NCBI RefSeq assembly: GCF_009829085.1
Contig: NZ_WUQY01000013.1
Location: 1-64,000 of the forward strand
Length of the DNA stretch: 64,000 nt
From: Sphingobacterium bovisgrunnientis
GTDB taxonomy: Bacteria; Bacteroidota; Bacteroidia; Sphingobacteriales; Sphingobacteriaceae
Direction of reading: 5' to 3'
Shown here: positions 17,630 to 26,583 of the stretch, piece by piece
Layout of the letters: each line of letters starts with the position of its first letter
How positions within the stretch are numbered: position 1 is the stretch's first letter
Made by a program: the position numbers and the translations under genes
Notes under the pieces: model-generated
What the model saw: the letters and a program-made list of their open reading frames with translations, nothing else
Database searches by the model: none
Told to the model about the DNA's origin: nothing

Positions 17630-18973
17630 ATGTTTTCAAATCTTCAAGATAAATTAGATAGAGCCTTTAAAGTATTAAAAGGACAAGGAAATATTACAGA
17701 AATCAACGTCGCGGAGACGATGAAAGAAATTCGCAAAGCATTGTTAGATGCCGATGTGAATTATAAAACAGCCAAAACTTTTACGGATGACGTGAAGCAA
17801 AAAGCTTTGGGTGAAAATGTATTGACTAGTATCTCTCCTGGTCAGTTGTTGACAAAAATCATGAATGATGAGTTGACAGCTTTAATGGGCGGTACTGTTA
17901 CAGATCTTGATTTATCGAAGAATCCCACTGTAATCTTGATAGCTGGTTTGAACGGTGCGGGTAAAACAACCTTTACGGGAAAATTAGCAAACTATTTAAA
18001 AACTACGAAAGGTAAAAAGCCATTATTGGTTGCAGGTGACGTTTATCGTCCAGCTGCGATTGATCAATTGGAAGTTTTGGGGGGCCAAGTTGGGGTACCA
18101 GTATACACAGATCGTAATTCTACAGATCCTATTGCTATCGCAAAGGCGGGTGTAGAAGAAGGAAAAAGAAATGGAAATAATGTAATCATCATCGATACGG
18201 CTGGTCGTTTGGCTATAGACGAAGCGTTGATGAATGAAATTACAGCAGTTAAAGAGGCGACTCAACCACAAGAAATTCTTTTTGTTGTGGATTCCATGAC
18301 TGGTCAAGATGCGGTAAACACTGCCAAAACGTTTAACGATCGTTTGGATTTTACAGGCGTAGTATTAACCAAATTAGATGGTGATACTCGCGGTGGTGCG
18401 GCTTTATCGATTAAATCTGTTGTCAATAAGCCTATCAAATTCATTGGTACGGGGGAGAAGATGGAAGCTTTGGATGTATTCTATCCAGATCGTATGGCCT
18501 CTCGTATTTTGGGTATGGGTGACGTTGTTTCCTTAGTAGAGCGTGCACAACAACAATTTGACGAAAAGCAAGCAGCTGAACTTCAAAAGAAAATCCGCAA
18601 AAATAAATTTGATTTCAATGACTTCCGTTCGCAAATCCAACAAATCAAAAAAATGGGTAACATGAAAGATTTGATTGGTATGATTCCAGGAGCTGGTAAA
18701 GCGTTGAAAGATGTAGAAATTGAGGATGACGCTTTCAAACCTATTGAGGCTATTATAGATTCGATGACACCATTTGAGCGTGAAAATCCAGATGCTATAG
18801 ATCAACGCAGAAGAACGCGTATCGCTAAAGGCTCGGGTACAAACATTGACGAAGTAAATAAACTGTTAAAACAATTCATGGATATGCGTAAGGTGATGAA
18901 GCAAATGTCTAATCCGGCTATGGCGGCGAAAATGATGCGCAACATGCCAAAGATGCCAGGAAAACCATTTTAA
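17630..18973 (+). CDS. ffh: Signal recognition particle protein Ffh
   Basis: The GTPase of the SRP, which binds signal sequences of nascent membrane proteins and docks with FtsY. The 447-residue protein has an N domain (1-95), a G domain with GLNGAGKTTFTGK (about 105-117), DTAGR and TKLDGDTRGG, and a methionine-rich M domain from about 330 (MGNMKDLIGMIPG, then MRKVMKQMSNPAMAAKMM). Length is normal. Monocistronic with terminator. Confidence 0.97.
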   Translation: MFSNLQDKLDRAFKVLKGQGNITEINVAETMKEIRKALLDADVNYKTAKTFTDDVKQKALGENVLTSISPGQLLTKIMNDELTALMGGTVTDLDLSKNPTVILIAGLNGAGKTTFTGKLANYLKTTKGKKPLLVAGDVYRPAAIDQLEVLGGQVGVPVYTDRNSTDPIAIAKAGVEEGKRNGNNVIIIDTAGRLAIDEALMNEITAVKEATQPQEILFVVDSMTGQDAVNTAKTFNDRLDFTGVVLTKLDGDTRGGAALSIKSVVNKPIKFIGTGEKMEALDVFYPDRMASRILGMGDVVSLVERAQQQFDEKQAAELQKKIRKNKFDFNDFRSQIQQIKKMGNMKDLIGMIPGAGKALKDVEIEDDAFKPIEAIIDSMTPFERENPDAIDQRRRTRIAKGSGTNIDEVNKLLKQFMDMRKVMKQMSNPAMAAKMMRNMPKMPGKPF

Positions 18974-19000
18974 ATAGGAATTCAATAATAAAGAATTTTC

Positions 19001-19035
19001 AAAACCAAGTCTTTAAATGACTTGGTTTTGTTTTT
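19001..19035 (+). terminator. Terminator of ffh
   Basis: An 11-bp perfect stem (19001-19011 with 19019-19029) is followed by a T-run. Confidence 0.9.
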
Positions 19036-19081
19036 ATAAATGATTTTTGTTGCTTAATTTTAGCGGTAAAGAATTAATTGT

Positions 19082-19089
19082 TAATTTTG
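19082..19089 (+). promoter_or_regulatory. -7 promoter box of nuoA
   Basis: TAATTTTG fits TAnnTTTG. Exactly 4 nt separate it from the nuoA ATG, suggesting a leaderless transcript. Confidence 0.5.
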
Positions 19090-19093
19090 TAGC

Positions 19094-19681
19094 ATGGACG
19101 ATCACCCCACACAGCTCTCAGCATATGGATCTATTCTCTTAATCGGAGTAGTAGGTATTCTTTTGGTGTGTGTGACTATGTTTATGGCCAAATTATTGGC
19201 ACCCAATAAACCTAATCCAATCAAATTAAGTACGTACGAATGCGGTGAGGAAACGACCGGAAGTTCGTGGGTACAATTCAATCCAAGATTTTATGTCATT
19301 GCTTTAGTATTCCTTTTATTTGATGTGGAATTGGTTTTCGTATTTCCGTGGGCTACAGTCTTTGGGCAATCGGAATTAATTGCTGCAGATGCGCGTTGGG
19401 GATGGTTTACGATGATTGAAATGGCAATTTTCTTAGGCATATTGATTTTAGGATTAGTATATGTTTGGGTGCGTGGTGATCTGAATTGGGTAAAACCAAA
19501 ACATAAAATTCCTACTGTTGATACGGGTATTCCATTAAGTGCTTATGAAGCTTTGAATAGCAGACAATATCTAGTCAAAGATTATAAAGCGACCGAAGTA
19601 GTCGAAGAAGTGAAGGAAGAAACGGTACAACCGAAGACTTCTGTTGGCTTCAAACCAAGATTTAAAAAACCAAACGCATGA
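19094..19681 (+). CDS. nuoA: NADH-quinone oxidoreductase subunit A
   Basis: A membrane subunit of respiratory complex I. The 195-residue protein has three membrane helices (about 13-35, 73-95, 112-135) and the signature YECGEE plus [21 protein letters not shown]. It is longer than usual (about 120-150) because of a charged 60-residue C-terminal tail rich in Lys and Glu. Its stop overlaps the nuoB start (ATGA), so translation is coupled. Only nuoA and nuoB are here; purK follows where nuoC would be expected. Confidence 0.93.
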   Translation: MDDHPTQLSAYGSILLIGVVGILLVCVTMFMAKLLAPNKPNPIKLSTYECGEETTGSSWVQFNPRFYVIALVFLLFDVELVFVFPWATVFGQSELIAADARWGWFTMIEMAIFLGILILGLVYVWVRGDLNWVKPKHKIPTVDTGIPLSAYEALNSRQYLVKDYKATEVVEEVKEETVQPKTSVGFKPRFKKPNA

Positions 19682-20184
19682 CCAATCTAGAGCAACAACT
19701 TAAATCCGATGGTGTCGTCGTCGCTAAGATTGATGACTTATTGAATTGGGCTCGTCTTTCGTCGATGTGGCCTATGAGTTTTGGTATTGCCTGCTGCGCG
19801 ATCGAAATGATGGGTGCGATGGCTTCGACCTATGATTTGGATCGTTTTGGCGTATTCCCCCGACCTTCCCCTCGTCAATCGGATGTGATGATTATTGCTG
19901 GAACGGTTACGTTCAAAATGGCGGATCGTATCAAAAGATTATACGAGCAAATGCCAGAACCGCGCTATGTGATTTCAATGGGATCATGCTCAAATTGTGG
20001 TGGTCCGTATTGGCAACATGGTTATCATGTGGTGAAAGGTGTGGACAAAATTATACCTGTGGATATATATGTGCAAGGATGTCCTCCACGTCCTGAAGCC
20101 TTAATAGGCGCATTTTTAGAATTACAAAAGAAAATTGAAAGTGAGCAAATCTTTCAAGATAAGTATTTTGAAGAGACTGTTTAA
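19678..20184 (+). CDS. nuoB: NADH-quinone oxidoreductase subunit B
   Basis: The complex I subunit that carries Fe-S cluster N2, the last electron carrier before quinone. The 168-residue protein has the cluster ligands in CCAIEMM (about 41-42), [11 protein letters not shown] and GCPPRPE. It overlaps nuoA by 4 bases and is followed after 14 bp by purK. The remaining complex I genes are not in the window. Confidence 0.96.
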   Translation: MTNLEQQLKSDGVVVAKIDDLLNWARLSSMWPMSFGIACCAIEMMGAMASTYDLDRFGVFPRPSPRQSDVMIIAGTVTFKMADRIKRLYEQMPEPRYVISMGSCSNCGGPYWQHGYHVVKGVDKIIPVDIYVQGCPPRPEALIGAFLELQKKIESEQIFQDKYFEETV

Positions 20185-20198
20185 TAGTTAAATATAAT

Positions 20199-21341
20199 AT
20201 GGCAAAAGATTTTTATGGTGAGTTGCAGTTAGGCATTCTTGGTGGTGGTCAGTTAGGCCGCATGTTTATCCAGGAAGCTATCAATTACAACGTGAATGTA
20301 CATGTGTTGGATCCGGATAAAAATGCACCGTGTCGCAAACTATGTCAACATTTCGAATGTGGCTCATTGAGTGATTATGATACAGTCTACAATTTTGGGA
20401 AAGATTTGGACATGATCACTATCGAAATCGAGAAAGTGAATGTGGATGCTTTAGAAGCATTAGAAGATGAAGGCGTTGTCGTATATCCACAATCTCGTGT
20501 TATTCGTTTGATTCAAGATAAAGGATTGCAAAAGCAATTCTTCAAACAAAATGATATTCCTACATCAGCATTTCAATTTATTTCAAATATTGATTCATTG
20601 AAAACCGCTAATCTTTCTATTCCTTACGTTCAAAAATTGCGTAAAGATGGATACGATGGTAAGGGAGTGAAGATGATTCGTACTGAAGATGATTTAGCGA
20701 AAGCGTTTACAGAGCCATCTATCATCGAAGAAATCGTTGATTTCGAAAAAGAAATTGCTGTTATCGTGGCACGTAATGACAGAGGTGAAGTAAAGACTTT
20801 TCCTATGGTCGAGATGGAATTTAATCCTGAAGCTAACTTGGTAGAATTTTTGATTTCGCCATCAACATATAGTTTTGAAATACAACAACAAGCAGAAGAA
20901 TTAGCTAAGAAAATTGCTAATGACTTGCAAATAGTAGGATTGTTAGCTGTCGAAATGTTCCTAACAAAAACAGGTGAGATTTTAGTGAATGAATTGGCCC
21001 CACGCCCACACAATTCGGGTCATCAAACTATTGAAGGGAACTTTACTTCGCAATTTGCACAGCATATGCGCGCAATTTTCAACTTACCTTTGGGTGATAC
21101 AAGCGCACGTTCAAATGCTGTAATGATTAATCTTTTGGGAGAAGAAGGTTACGAGGGATTAGCAAAATATGAAGGTGTAGAAGATGTGTTAGCTATGGAT
21201 GGCGTGTATATTCATTTATATGGTAAGAAGTATACAAAGCCTTTCCGCAAAATGGGACACGTATGTATTGTAAATGCCGATAGGGAATTGGCAATTAGCA
21301 ATGCCCGCAAAGTACAAGAAATATTAAAAGTTATTGCATAA
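20199..21341 (+). CDS. purK: 5-(carboxyamino)imidazole ribonucleotide synthase
   Basis: An ATP-grasp enzyme of de novo purine synthesis that makes N5-CAIR from AIR, ATP and bicarbonate. The 380-residue protein has ILGGGQLGRM (about 11-20), LRKDGYDGKGV and the C-terminal NELAPRPHNSGH motif. It is directly followed by purE (6 bp), its pathway partner, and preceded by nuoB (14 bp). Confidence 0.96.
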   Translation: MAKDFYGELQLGILGGGQLGRMFIQEAINYNVNVHVLDPDKNAPCRKLCQHFECGSLSDYDTVYNFGKDLDMITIEIEKVNVDALEALEDEGVVVYPQSRVIRLIQDKGLQKQFFKQNDIPTSAFQFISNIDSLKTANLSIPYVQKLRKDGYDGKGVKMIRTEDDLAKAFTEPSIIEEIVDFEKEIAVIVARNDRGEVKTFPMVEMEFNPEANLVEFLISPSTYSFEIQQQAEELAKKIANDLQIVGLLAVEMFLTKTGEILVNELAPRPHNSGHQTIEGNFTSQFAQHMRAIFNLPLGDTSARSNAVMINLLGEEGYEGLAKYEGVEDVLAMDGVYIHLYGKKYTKPFRKMGHVCIVNADRELAISNARKVQEILKVIA

Positions 21342-21347
21342 AAATTT

Positions 21348-21854
21348 ATGAGTTCACAATCGGTGCAAGTCGGCATTATTATGGGAAGTAAATCAGATCT
21401 TCCTGTCATGCAAGATGCTGTAGATGTTTTAAAAGAATTAGGTGTATCTTTCGAAGTAACAATTGTTTCGGCACACCGTACACCTCATCGTATGTTTGAG
21501 TATGCTGAAAATGCTGCTGGAAGAGGTTTGAAAGTTATTGTTGCTGGAGCGGGTGGTGCTGCGCACTTGCCAGGTATGGTAGCCTCGATTACACACTTAC
21601 CTGTCATAGGTGTTCCTGTAAAATCGTCTAACTCTATTGATGGTTGGGATTCGGTGTTATCAATTCTACAGATGCCAAATGGTATTCCTGTAGCCACAGT
21701 AGCTTTGAATGCTGCTAAAAATGCGGGTATCTTAGCCGCTCAAATTATAGCGACAAATGATGCTGATATTACTTCTAATCTTTTAAATTTCAAAAAGGGA
21801 TTAAAAGAAAAAGTTGAGGAAACAGCAACCGAAGTAGAAAATATGGATTTCTAA
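21348..21854 (+). CDS. purE: N5-CAIR mutase, class I PurE
   Basis: It converts N5-CAIR to CAIR, the step after PurK. The 168-residue protein has GIIMGSKSDLPVM (9-21), SAHRTPHRM with the catalytic His region, and AGAGGAAHLPGM. The presence of purK next door confirms the class I two-enzyme route. It ends the nuoAB-purKE run at a strong terminator. Confidence 0.97.
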   Translation: MSSQSVQVGIIMGSKSDLPVMQDAVDVLKELGVSFEVTIVSAHRTPHRMFEYAENAAGRGLKVIVAGAGGAAHLPGMVASITHLPVIGVPVKSSNSIDGWDSVLSILQMPNGIPVATVALNAAKNAGILAAQIIATNDADITSNLLNFKKGLKEKVEETATEVENMDF

Positions 21855-21891
21855 AATAAGAAAAGGGACTTTAAGTCCCTTTTCTTATTTT
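21853..21891. terminator. Bidirectional terminator
   Basis: A perfect inverted repeat, 19 bp per arm with a one-base centre (21853-21871 with 21873-21891), lies between convergent purE and the sugar isomerase-like gene and overlaps the latter's stop codon. Confidence 0.9.
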
Positions 21892-22871
21892 GCTAAATAC
21901 TTCTGCACGTAATCATAACTTTTCTTAACGCTCTCAAATTTATTTGGCAAATAAATATCATCTTGCTCCACAAAAGCGTGAACCAATCCCGATTTTTCGG
22001 CAGCTTGTACAATATTTGTAAAGTCAATATTTCCAGAACCAACTTCTGTATATTTCACTTCTTTGAATATTGAATCCAACGGCAATTGATCAAAATTTTC
22101 TCCGATTACTGGCGTAGTAAATTGTTTATCCATGTCTTTTACATGCCACATCTCAAATCTTCCAGGATATTTGTCAAAATACGTTAATGGATTTAAACCA
22201 GCTTTTTCAATCCAGAATAAATCCAGTTCAAAAGCCACTAAATCTTTTTCAGTGAAAGCCAACATAATGTCCAATCCTCTGGTATTATTAGCAAACTCTC
22301 TGAATTCCCAAAAATGATTGTGATAACCTATTTTAATGCCGGCTTTTTTTGCCATTTCACCCGCTTTATTCAGTTGATCGGCTGCATACTGATAATCTTC
22401 TATTTTCAAATTATTCAAATCATGCATAGGGTTAACAGGTGCAATCACGTATTTCTGCCCTAACTCTGCTGCTGTTTCAATATATTTTTCGACACTTTCT
22501 TTATCGTTATTGTTACGATCTAGGTATTTACTCATATCATAATGCCCACTAAATGTAGACAAACCGTTGTCATGTAATATTTTCTTTAAGTCAGGAACTT
22601 TTACGCCCCAAAAAGAGTTATTCGCAAGATCAACTCCAAAAGTCTCTATATGCGTGTATCCAATTTTGGCAACAGTTTCTAGTGTTAATTTGGGATCATC
22701 GTTTAATAAATCACGTAGGGAATAAATTTGTATACCTATATTCTTAATTGGACTACCTGTTAAAGTTGTTTTTTTAGCATCGCTACATGCTGTAAGTAAG
22801 GATGAACCGAAATAAGCACTCATAGCGCCAATTCCAGCTTGTTTTAAAAATTGTCTTCTTGAATTTTGCAT
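21885..22871 (-). CDS. Tat-exported sugar phosphate isomerase/epimerase-like protein
   Basis: A 328-residue TIM-barrel protein of the xylose isomerase-like (AP endonuclease 2) superfamily. The N-terminus carries a twin-arginine signal, SRRQFLKQAG, then a lipobox-like LLTAC with Cys29, so it is probably a Tat-exported lipoprotein. Barrel metal ligands are suggested by YTHIETFG, KIGYHNHFWEF, AFELDLFW, MWHVKDMD and AFVEQDD. Such proteins in Bacteroidota act on sugars or cyclitols; the substrate is unknown. TatC is encoded at 36323-37189. Confidence 0.88.
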   Translation of the reverse strand: MQNSRRQFLKQAGIGAMSAYFGSSLLTACSDAKKTTLTGSPIKNIGIQIYSLRDLLNDDPKLTLETVAKIGYTHIETFGVDLANNSFWGVKVPDLKKILHDNGLSTFSGHYDMSKYLDRNNNDKESVEKYIETAAELGQKYVIAPVNPMHDLNNLKIEDYQYAADQLNKAGEMAKKAGIKIGYHNHFWEFREFANNTRGLDIMLAFTEKDLVAFELDLFWIEKAGLNPLTYFDKYPGRFEMWHVKDMDKQFTTPVIGENFDQLPLDSIFKEVKYTEVGSGNIDFTNIVQAAEKSGLVHAFVEQDDIYLPNKFESVKKSYDYVQKYLAK

Positions 22872-22892
22872 GTTAGTGTTGATTATTAAGTT

Positions 22893-23420
22893 TTAATCAA
22901 AAACAATTTCCCCCTCAAATCGTTTTGATTGGTTATATATTTTGATTCCTATTAACGAAAATTCGTATTGCCCTGATACATCATATTGGAAAGAGTTATT
23001 TCCTAATGGAGTAATGTTTAATGATATTTGCTTCCATTTTACACCAGCAACTAGACCAGATAAGTTTGTTCCCGCACTCAATGGTGAGTATTGCTGTGGA
23101 TCAATAGATTTTTGATACATTAATGATATAAATAATCTAGCAAATTGTTTATCATCAATCACATAATAATTGTGATAGGGGCTTCCAATATTGTTTGAGG
23201 GCTTATTGAACGTTATAAAATTAGATTCTTTAGTTTCTTTTGGTTGGTTTGCATTGTTATAGCTCGACAATAATGAAGGAAGTGCAATAAAGAAAATTAG
23301 AGCGGGTATAACTCCTGTTTTTTTGTTAATTAGTGATATACATTTGAAAAAGTAGTAGAGGAGAAGTATGAAACTTACACCATTTAGTACGCACCATGAA
23401 AGATAAATAAAAGAGCCCAT
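22893..23420 (-). CDS. Small membrane protein of unknown function
   Basis: A 175-residue protein with two N-terminal membrane helices (about 5-28 and 36-52) and a 110-residue outside domain containing YHNYYVIDDKQFARLF and ending in beta-type sequence. The gene is AT-rich. It is 21 bp upstream of the sugar isomerase-like gene on the same strand, so they may be cotranscribed. No family recognised. Confidence 0.65.
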   Translation of the reverse strand: MGSFIYLSWCVLNGVSFILLLYYFFKCISLINKKTGVIPALIFFIALPSLLSSYNNANQPKETKESNFITFNKPSNNIGSPYHNYYVIDDKQFARLFISLMYQKSIDPQQYSPLSAGTNLSGLVAGVKWKQISLNITPLGNNSFQYDVSGQYEFSLIGIKIYNQSKRFEGEIVFD

Positions 23421-23467
23421 AATTGATTTTACGATGGTAACGTAAATATAATAAAATTAACTTTAAA

Positions 23468-23502
23468 ACAAAGGGCTACCATGTCGTATGGAAGCCCTTT
23501 GT
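23468..23502 (-). terminator. Terminator of frr
   Basis: A 15-bp imperfect stem (ACAAAGGGCT arm at 23468, partner ending 23502) lies downstream of frr on the minus strand. Confidence 0.75.
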
Positions 23503-23525
23503 GTAGCATAAAGAGATTATAAGGA

Positions 23526-24089
23526 TTATACCGTCATAATATCTTTTTCTTTCAATTCAGCTAATGTATCAACTTTAGCAATATATGTATCAGTCAATTT
23601 CTGTACTTCAGCTTCACCTACTTTGATTTCATCCTCAGAAGCACCATCATTTTTCAATTTTTTGATAGATTCGTTCGCATCTTTACGAATATTACGTACC
23701 GCTACACGACCTTTTTCTGTTTCTTCTTTCGCTTTTTTAACTAAATCACGTCTTCTTTCTTCTGTAAGAGGAGGTACTACTAAACGAATAACTACGCCAT
23801 CATTCTGTGGGTTAAGACCAATATTAGAATCGATAATTGCTTTTTCGATTGTTCCTAACATGTTTTTTTCCCATGGCTGAATCACGATAGTACGTGCGTC
23901 CGTCGTGTTCACATTCGCTACTTGAGAAAGTGGAGTTGCCGATCCGTAGTAATCTACATTAATACCATCCAACATAGATGGTGTAGCTTTACCAGCACGG
24001 ATTTTAGTCAGTTCTGTCTCCGTATGTGCGACTGCTTTAGTCATTTTCTCTTTGCAGTCATCCAATTCAATAGAAATCAGTTCGTTCAT
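23526..24089 (-). CDS. frr: Ribosome recycling factor
   Basis: It splits post-termination ribosomes together with EF-G. The 187-residue protein has the three-helix bundle pattern and conserved RAGKATPSMLDGI and PPLTEERRRDLVKKAKEETE segments. It is cotranscribed with pyrH (19 bp gap), a pairing seen in very many bacteria. Confidence 0.97.
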   Translation of the reverse strand: MNELISIELDDCKEKMTKAVAHTETELTKIRAGKATPSMLDGINVDYYGSATPLSQVANVNTTDARTIVIQPWEKNMLGTIEKAIIDSNIGLNPQNDGVVIRLVVPPLTEERRRDLVKKAKEETEKGRVAVRNIRKDANESIKKLKNDGASEDEIKVGEAEVQKLTDTYIAKVDTLAELKEKDIMTV

Positions 24090-24108
24090 ATGTTTTAATA
24101 TTTTATAC

Positions 24109-24813
24109 TTAGCTTACTACTGTACCGATATGTTCACCATCTGCTAATTTTTTCAAATTGCCTGGTTTATTCATATCAAATACAATGATTGGAAGATTAT
24201 TTTCTTGGCACAACGTAAAGGCTGTCATATCCATTACGTTAAGGCCTTTTTGGTATACTTCGTTGAATGAAATATGTTCGTATTTAGTAGCTGAAGGATC
24301 TTTTTCTGGATCAGCTGTGTAAATACCGTCTACTCGTGTTCCTTTTAATACTGCATCAGCATTGATTTCAATTGCACGTAAAGAAGCAGCTGTATCTGTA
24401 GTGAAGTATGGGTTGCCAGTACCTGCACCAAAAATTACTATTCTTCCTTTTTCTAAATGTCTTACTGCTCTACGACGAATAAATGGCTCACAGATTTGTT
24501 CCATCTTAATAGCTGTAAGCAATCTTGTTTTTAAACCTACTTTTTCTAAAGCATCTTGCAAAGCCATGCTGTTGATTACTGTAGCCAACATGCCCATATA
24601 ATCTGCTTGTACTCTGTCCATTCCAGCTTTTTCTGCACTTAATCCGCGGTAGATATTACCACCTCCGATTACGATTGCAATTTCAAGACCTTGAGAATGA
24701 ATTTCTTTGATATCTTTTGCGTATTGAGCTACGCGATTGATGTCGATACCATAATTTTGCTCACCCATAAGGGCTTCGCCGCTGAGTTTTAGTAGGATAC
24801 GTTTATATTTCAT
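24109..24813 (-). CDS. pyrH: Uridylate kinase
   Basis: It phosphorylates UMP to UDP. The 234-residue protein begins [17 protein letters not shown], the start of the amino acid kinase fold, and has [25 protein letters not shown] and [15 protein letters not shown] 24811-24813 is chosen; an upstream TTG at 24840 would add a nine-residue extension lacking conservation. It forms an operon with frr. Confidence 0.96.
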   Translation of the reverse strand: MKYKRILLKLSGEALMGEQNYGIDINRVAQYAKDIKEIHSQGLEIAIVIGGGNIYRGLSAEKAGMDRVQADYMGMLATVINSMALQDALEKVGLKTRLLTAIKMEQICEPFIRRRAVRHLEKGRIVIFGAGTGNPYFTTDTAASLRAIEINADAVLKGTRVDGIYTADPEKDPSATKYEHISFNEVYQKGLNVMDMTAFTLCQENNLPIIVFDMNKPGNLKKLADGEHIGTVVS

Positions 24814-24893
24814 ATAGTTTTTTCTTTGGAAGATTTCCAAAAGACAAAGATATAATTTTTTTGCTGCTATCTAATATAGAGAAAGTAATTGTT

Positions 24894-26027
24894 TTATTTT
24901 TTTGAATTCGAGATTGCTTCTTCGTAGTACTCTTCATACAAAGGCAATATTTTGCTGATTTCAAATTTTTGAGCGTGTTCGTATGCTGCTTGCTTAAATT
25001 TCTCTAAACGATTGCAGTCTTCCAAAATATGAATAGCATGTTTGGACATTTCCTCAATGTCGCCGACATTACTCAGAAATCCAGTTACACCTTGTTCATT
25101 CAATTCGGGCAAGCCGCCGATATTTGTTGAAATAATAGGTACTCTACAAGCCATTGCTTCCAATGCTGCCAAACCAAAACTTTCGGATGATGAAGGCATA
25201 AGGAATAAATCAGAAACAGATAAAATCTCTTCCACAGCATCTTGTTTACCTAAAAAACGAACAGAGTTTGAAATGCCTAATTGACGCGAAAGCTCTTCAG
25301 CATTGCTACGTTCTGGTCCATCACCGACCATTAATAATTTACTTGGAATAGTTTGGGATACTTGATGAAAGATACGAACCACATCTTGTGTATTTTTTAC
25401 CTTACGAAAGTTTGAGGTGTGCACTAATATACGTTCATTTCCAGGTGCAATCGCTTTTTTGAAATGTTCACGATTTTTACTCACGAAACGTGTCAAATCA
25501 ATAAAGTTTGGAATCACCTTAATGTCTCTCGTAATGTCAAATGACTCTAAAGTTTGACTTTTTAAATTCTCGGAAACCGTCGTCACACCATCAGATTCAT
25601 TGATCGAAAATGTAACAACAGGTTTGAAGGTTTTATCTTTTCCGACAAGTGTGATATCTGTACCGTGTAATGTGGTGACTACAGGAATATTAATTCCGTA
25701 AGTCTTCAATATTTGCTTTGCTAAATAGGCTGCTGAAGCATGTGGGATGGCATAGTGTACGTGTAAAACATCCAATTTTTCAAAGCGTACAACATCCACT
25801 AGTTTACTCGCTAAAGCAGATTCATAAGGCGGAAAATCAAATAGGGGATATTGAGAAATAGATACTTCATGGTAATATAGATTTTCTAAAAAGAAATCCA
25901 ATCGCGCAGGTTTATTGTAGGTTATAAAATGTACTTCGTGACCTTTAGACGCGAGACCTTTACCCAATTCTGTCGCCACGACGCCGGATCCACCAAATGT
26001 TGGATAACAAACAATACCTATTTTCAT
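24894..26027 (-). CDS. bshA: N-acetyl-alpha-D-glucosaminyl L-malate synthase (bacillithiol pathway)
   Basis: A GT4-family glycosyltransferase that joins UDP-GlcNAc and L-malate, the first step to the thiol bacillithiol. The 377-residue protein matches BshA along its length: CYPTFGGSGVVATELG (7-22), HVHYAIPHASAAYLAKQ, TTLHGTDITLVG, NFRKVKNTQDVV and the donor-site segment ESFGLAALEAMACRVP. The deacetylase and ligase (bshB, bshC) are not nearby. It is divergent from arfB. Confidence 0.93.
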   Translation of the reverse strand: MKIGIVCYPTFGGSGVVATELGKGLASKGHEVHFITYNKPARLDFFLENLYYHEVSISQYPLFDFPPYESALASKLVDVVRFEKLDVLHVHYAIPHASAAYLAKQILKTYGINIPVVTTLHGTDITLVGKDKTFKPVVTFSINESDGVTTVSENLKSQTLESFDITRDIKVIPNFIDLTRFVSKNREHFKKAIAPGNERILVHTSNFRKVKNTQDVVRIFHQVSQTIPSKLLMVGDGPERSNAEELSRQLGISNSVRFLGKQDAVEEILSVSDLFLMPSSSESFGLAALEAMACRVPIISTNIGGLPELNEQGVTGFLSNVGDIEEMSKHAIHILEDCNRLEKFKQAAYEHAQKFEISKILPLYEEYYEEAISNSKK

Positions 26028-26110
26028 GAAGATTTATTTATAATTTTAAAACAACCAAAGTTAAGGAAGGTTTTACATTCGATTTGCAATAAAATCGTAA
26101 TCTTTGTGTT

Positions 26111-26518
26111 ATGATTATAAATTTGGAGGAATTAAGAAAAGAAATCAAATACAAAACAGCTCGATCTTCTGGTGCTGGAGGACAGAATGTGAATAAAGTG
26201 GAAACAAAAGTGAGTTTGATTTGGGATTTTGAACATTCAATTCTTCTTAATGATGTACAACGTTCTAAGGTTCGCTCAGCGTTTAAAAATAGACTACAAT
26301 CGGAGGGATTAATTCAAATTGATTCTTCGGAAAGTCGTAGTCAGTTAGCAAACAAGGAAATCGCTTTTGATAAACTTGTTTTTCTTATTCAAGAATCACT
26401 AAAACCCAGCAAAAGAAGAATTCCTACCAAAGTGCCTCGTTCCAAAATATTAGCTAGACTCGATCGTAAATCTAAAAATGCAGAGAAAAAATCCAATCGT
26501 AGGTGGCGAATGGATTAA
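26111..26518 (+). CDS. arfB: Alternative ribosome-rescue factor ArfB-like, GGQ domain
   Basis: A codon-independent peptidyl-tRNA hydrolase that frees stalled ribosomes. The 135-residue protein has one release-factor domain with the catalytic GAGGQNVNK motif (22-30) and the basic C-terminal tail needed to enter the mRNA channel (about 100-135, ending KKSNRRWRMD). The size matches ArfB/YaeJ and is too short for RF1 or RF2. The start lies 4 nt after a TTTG promoter end. The IS element begins 65 bp downstream. Confidence 0.92.
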   Translation: MIINLEELRKEIKYKTARSSGAGGQNVNKVETKVSLIWDFEHSILLNDVQRSKVRSAFKNRLQSEGLIQIDSSESRSQLANKEIAFDKLVFLIQESLKPSKRRIPTKVPRSKILARLDRKSKNAEKKSNRRWRMD

Positions 26519-26527
26519 TAGTCTAAC

Positions 26528-26583
26528 ACGAATTGTATTATTATAATACGAGTTAATAAAAATTATTTTAACTAAAATTTTTT
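26528..26583. repeat. Left copy of the 56-bp direct repeat flanking the IS
   Basis: This 56-bp AT-rich sequence is repeated at 28188-28243 with one difference (A at 26559, T at 28219). It touches the left tip of the IS exactly. It contains the perfect 15-bp palindrome GTATTATTATAATAC (26535-26549). It is read as a long target-site duplication. Confidence 0.95.
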
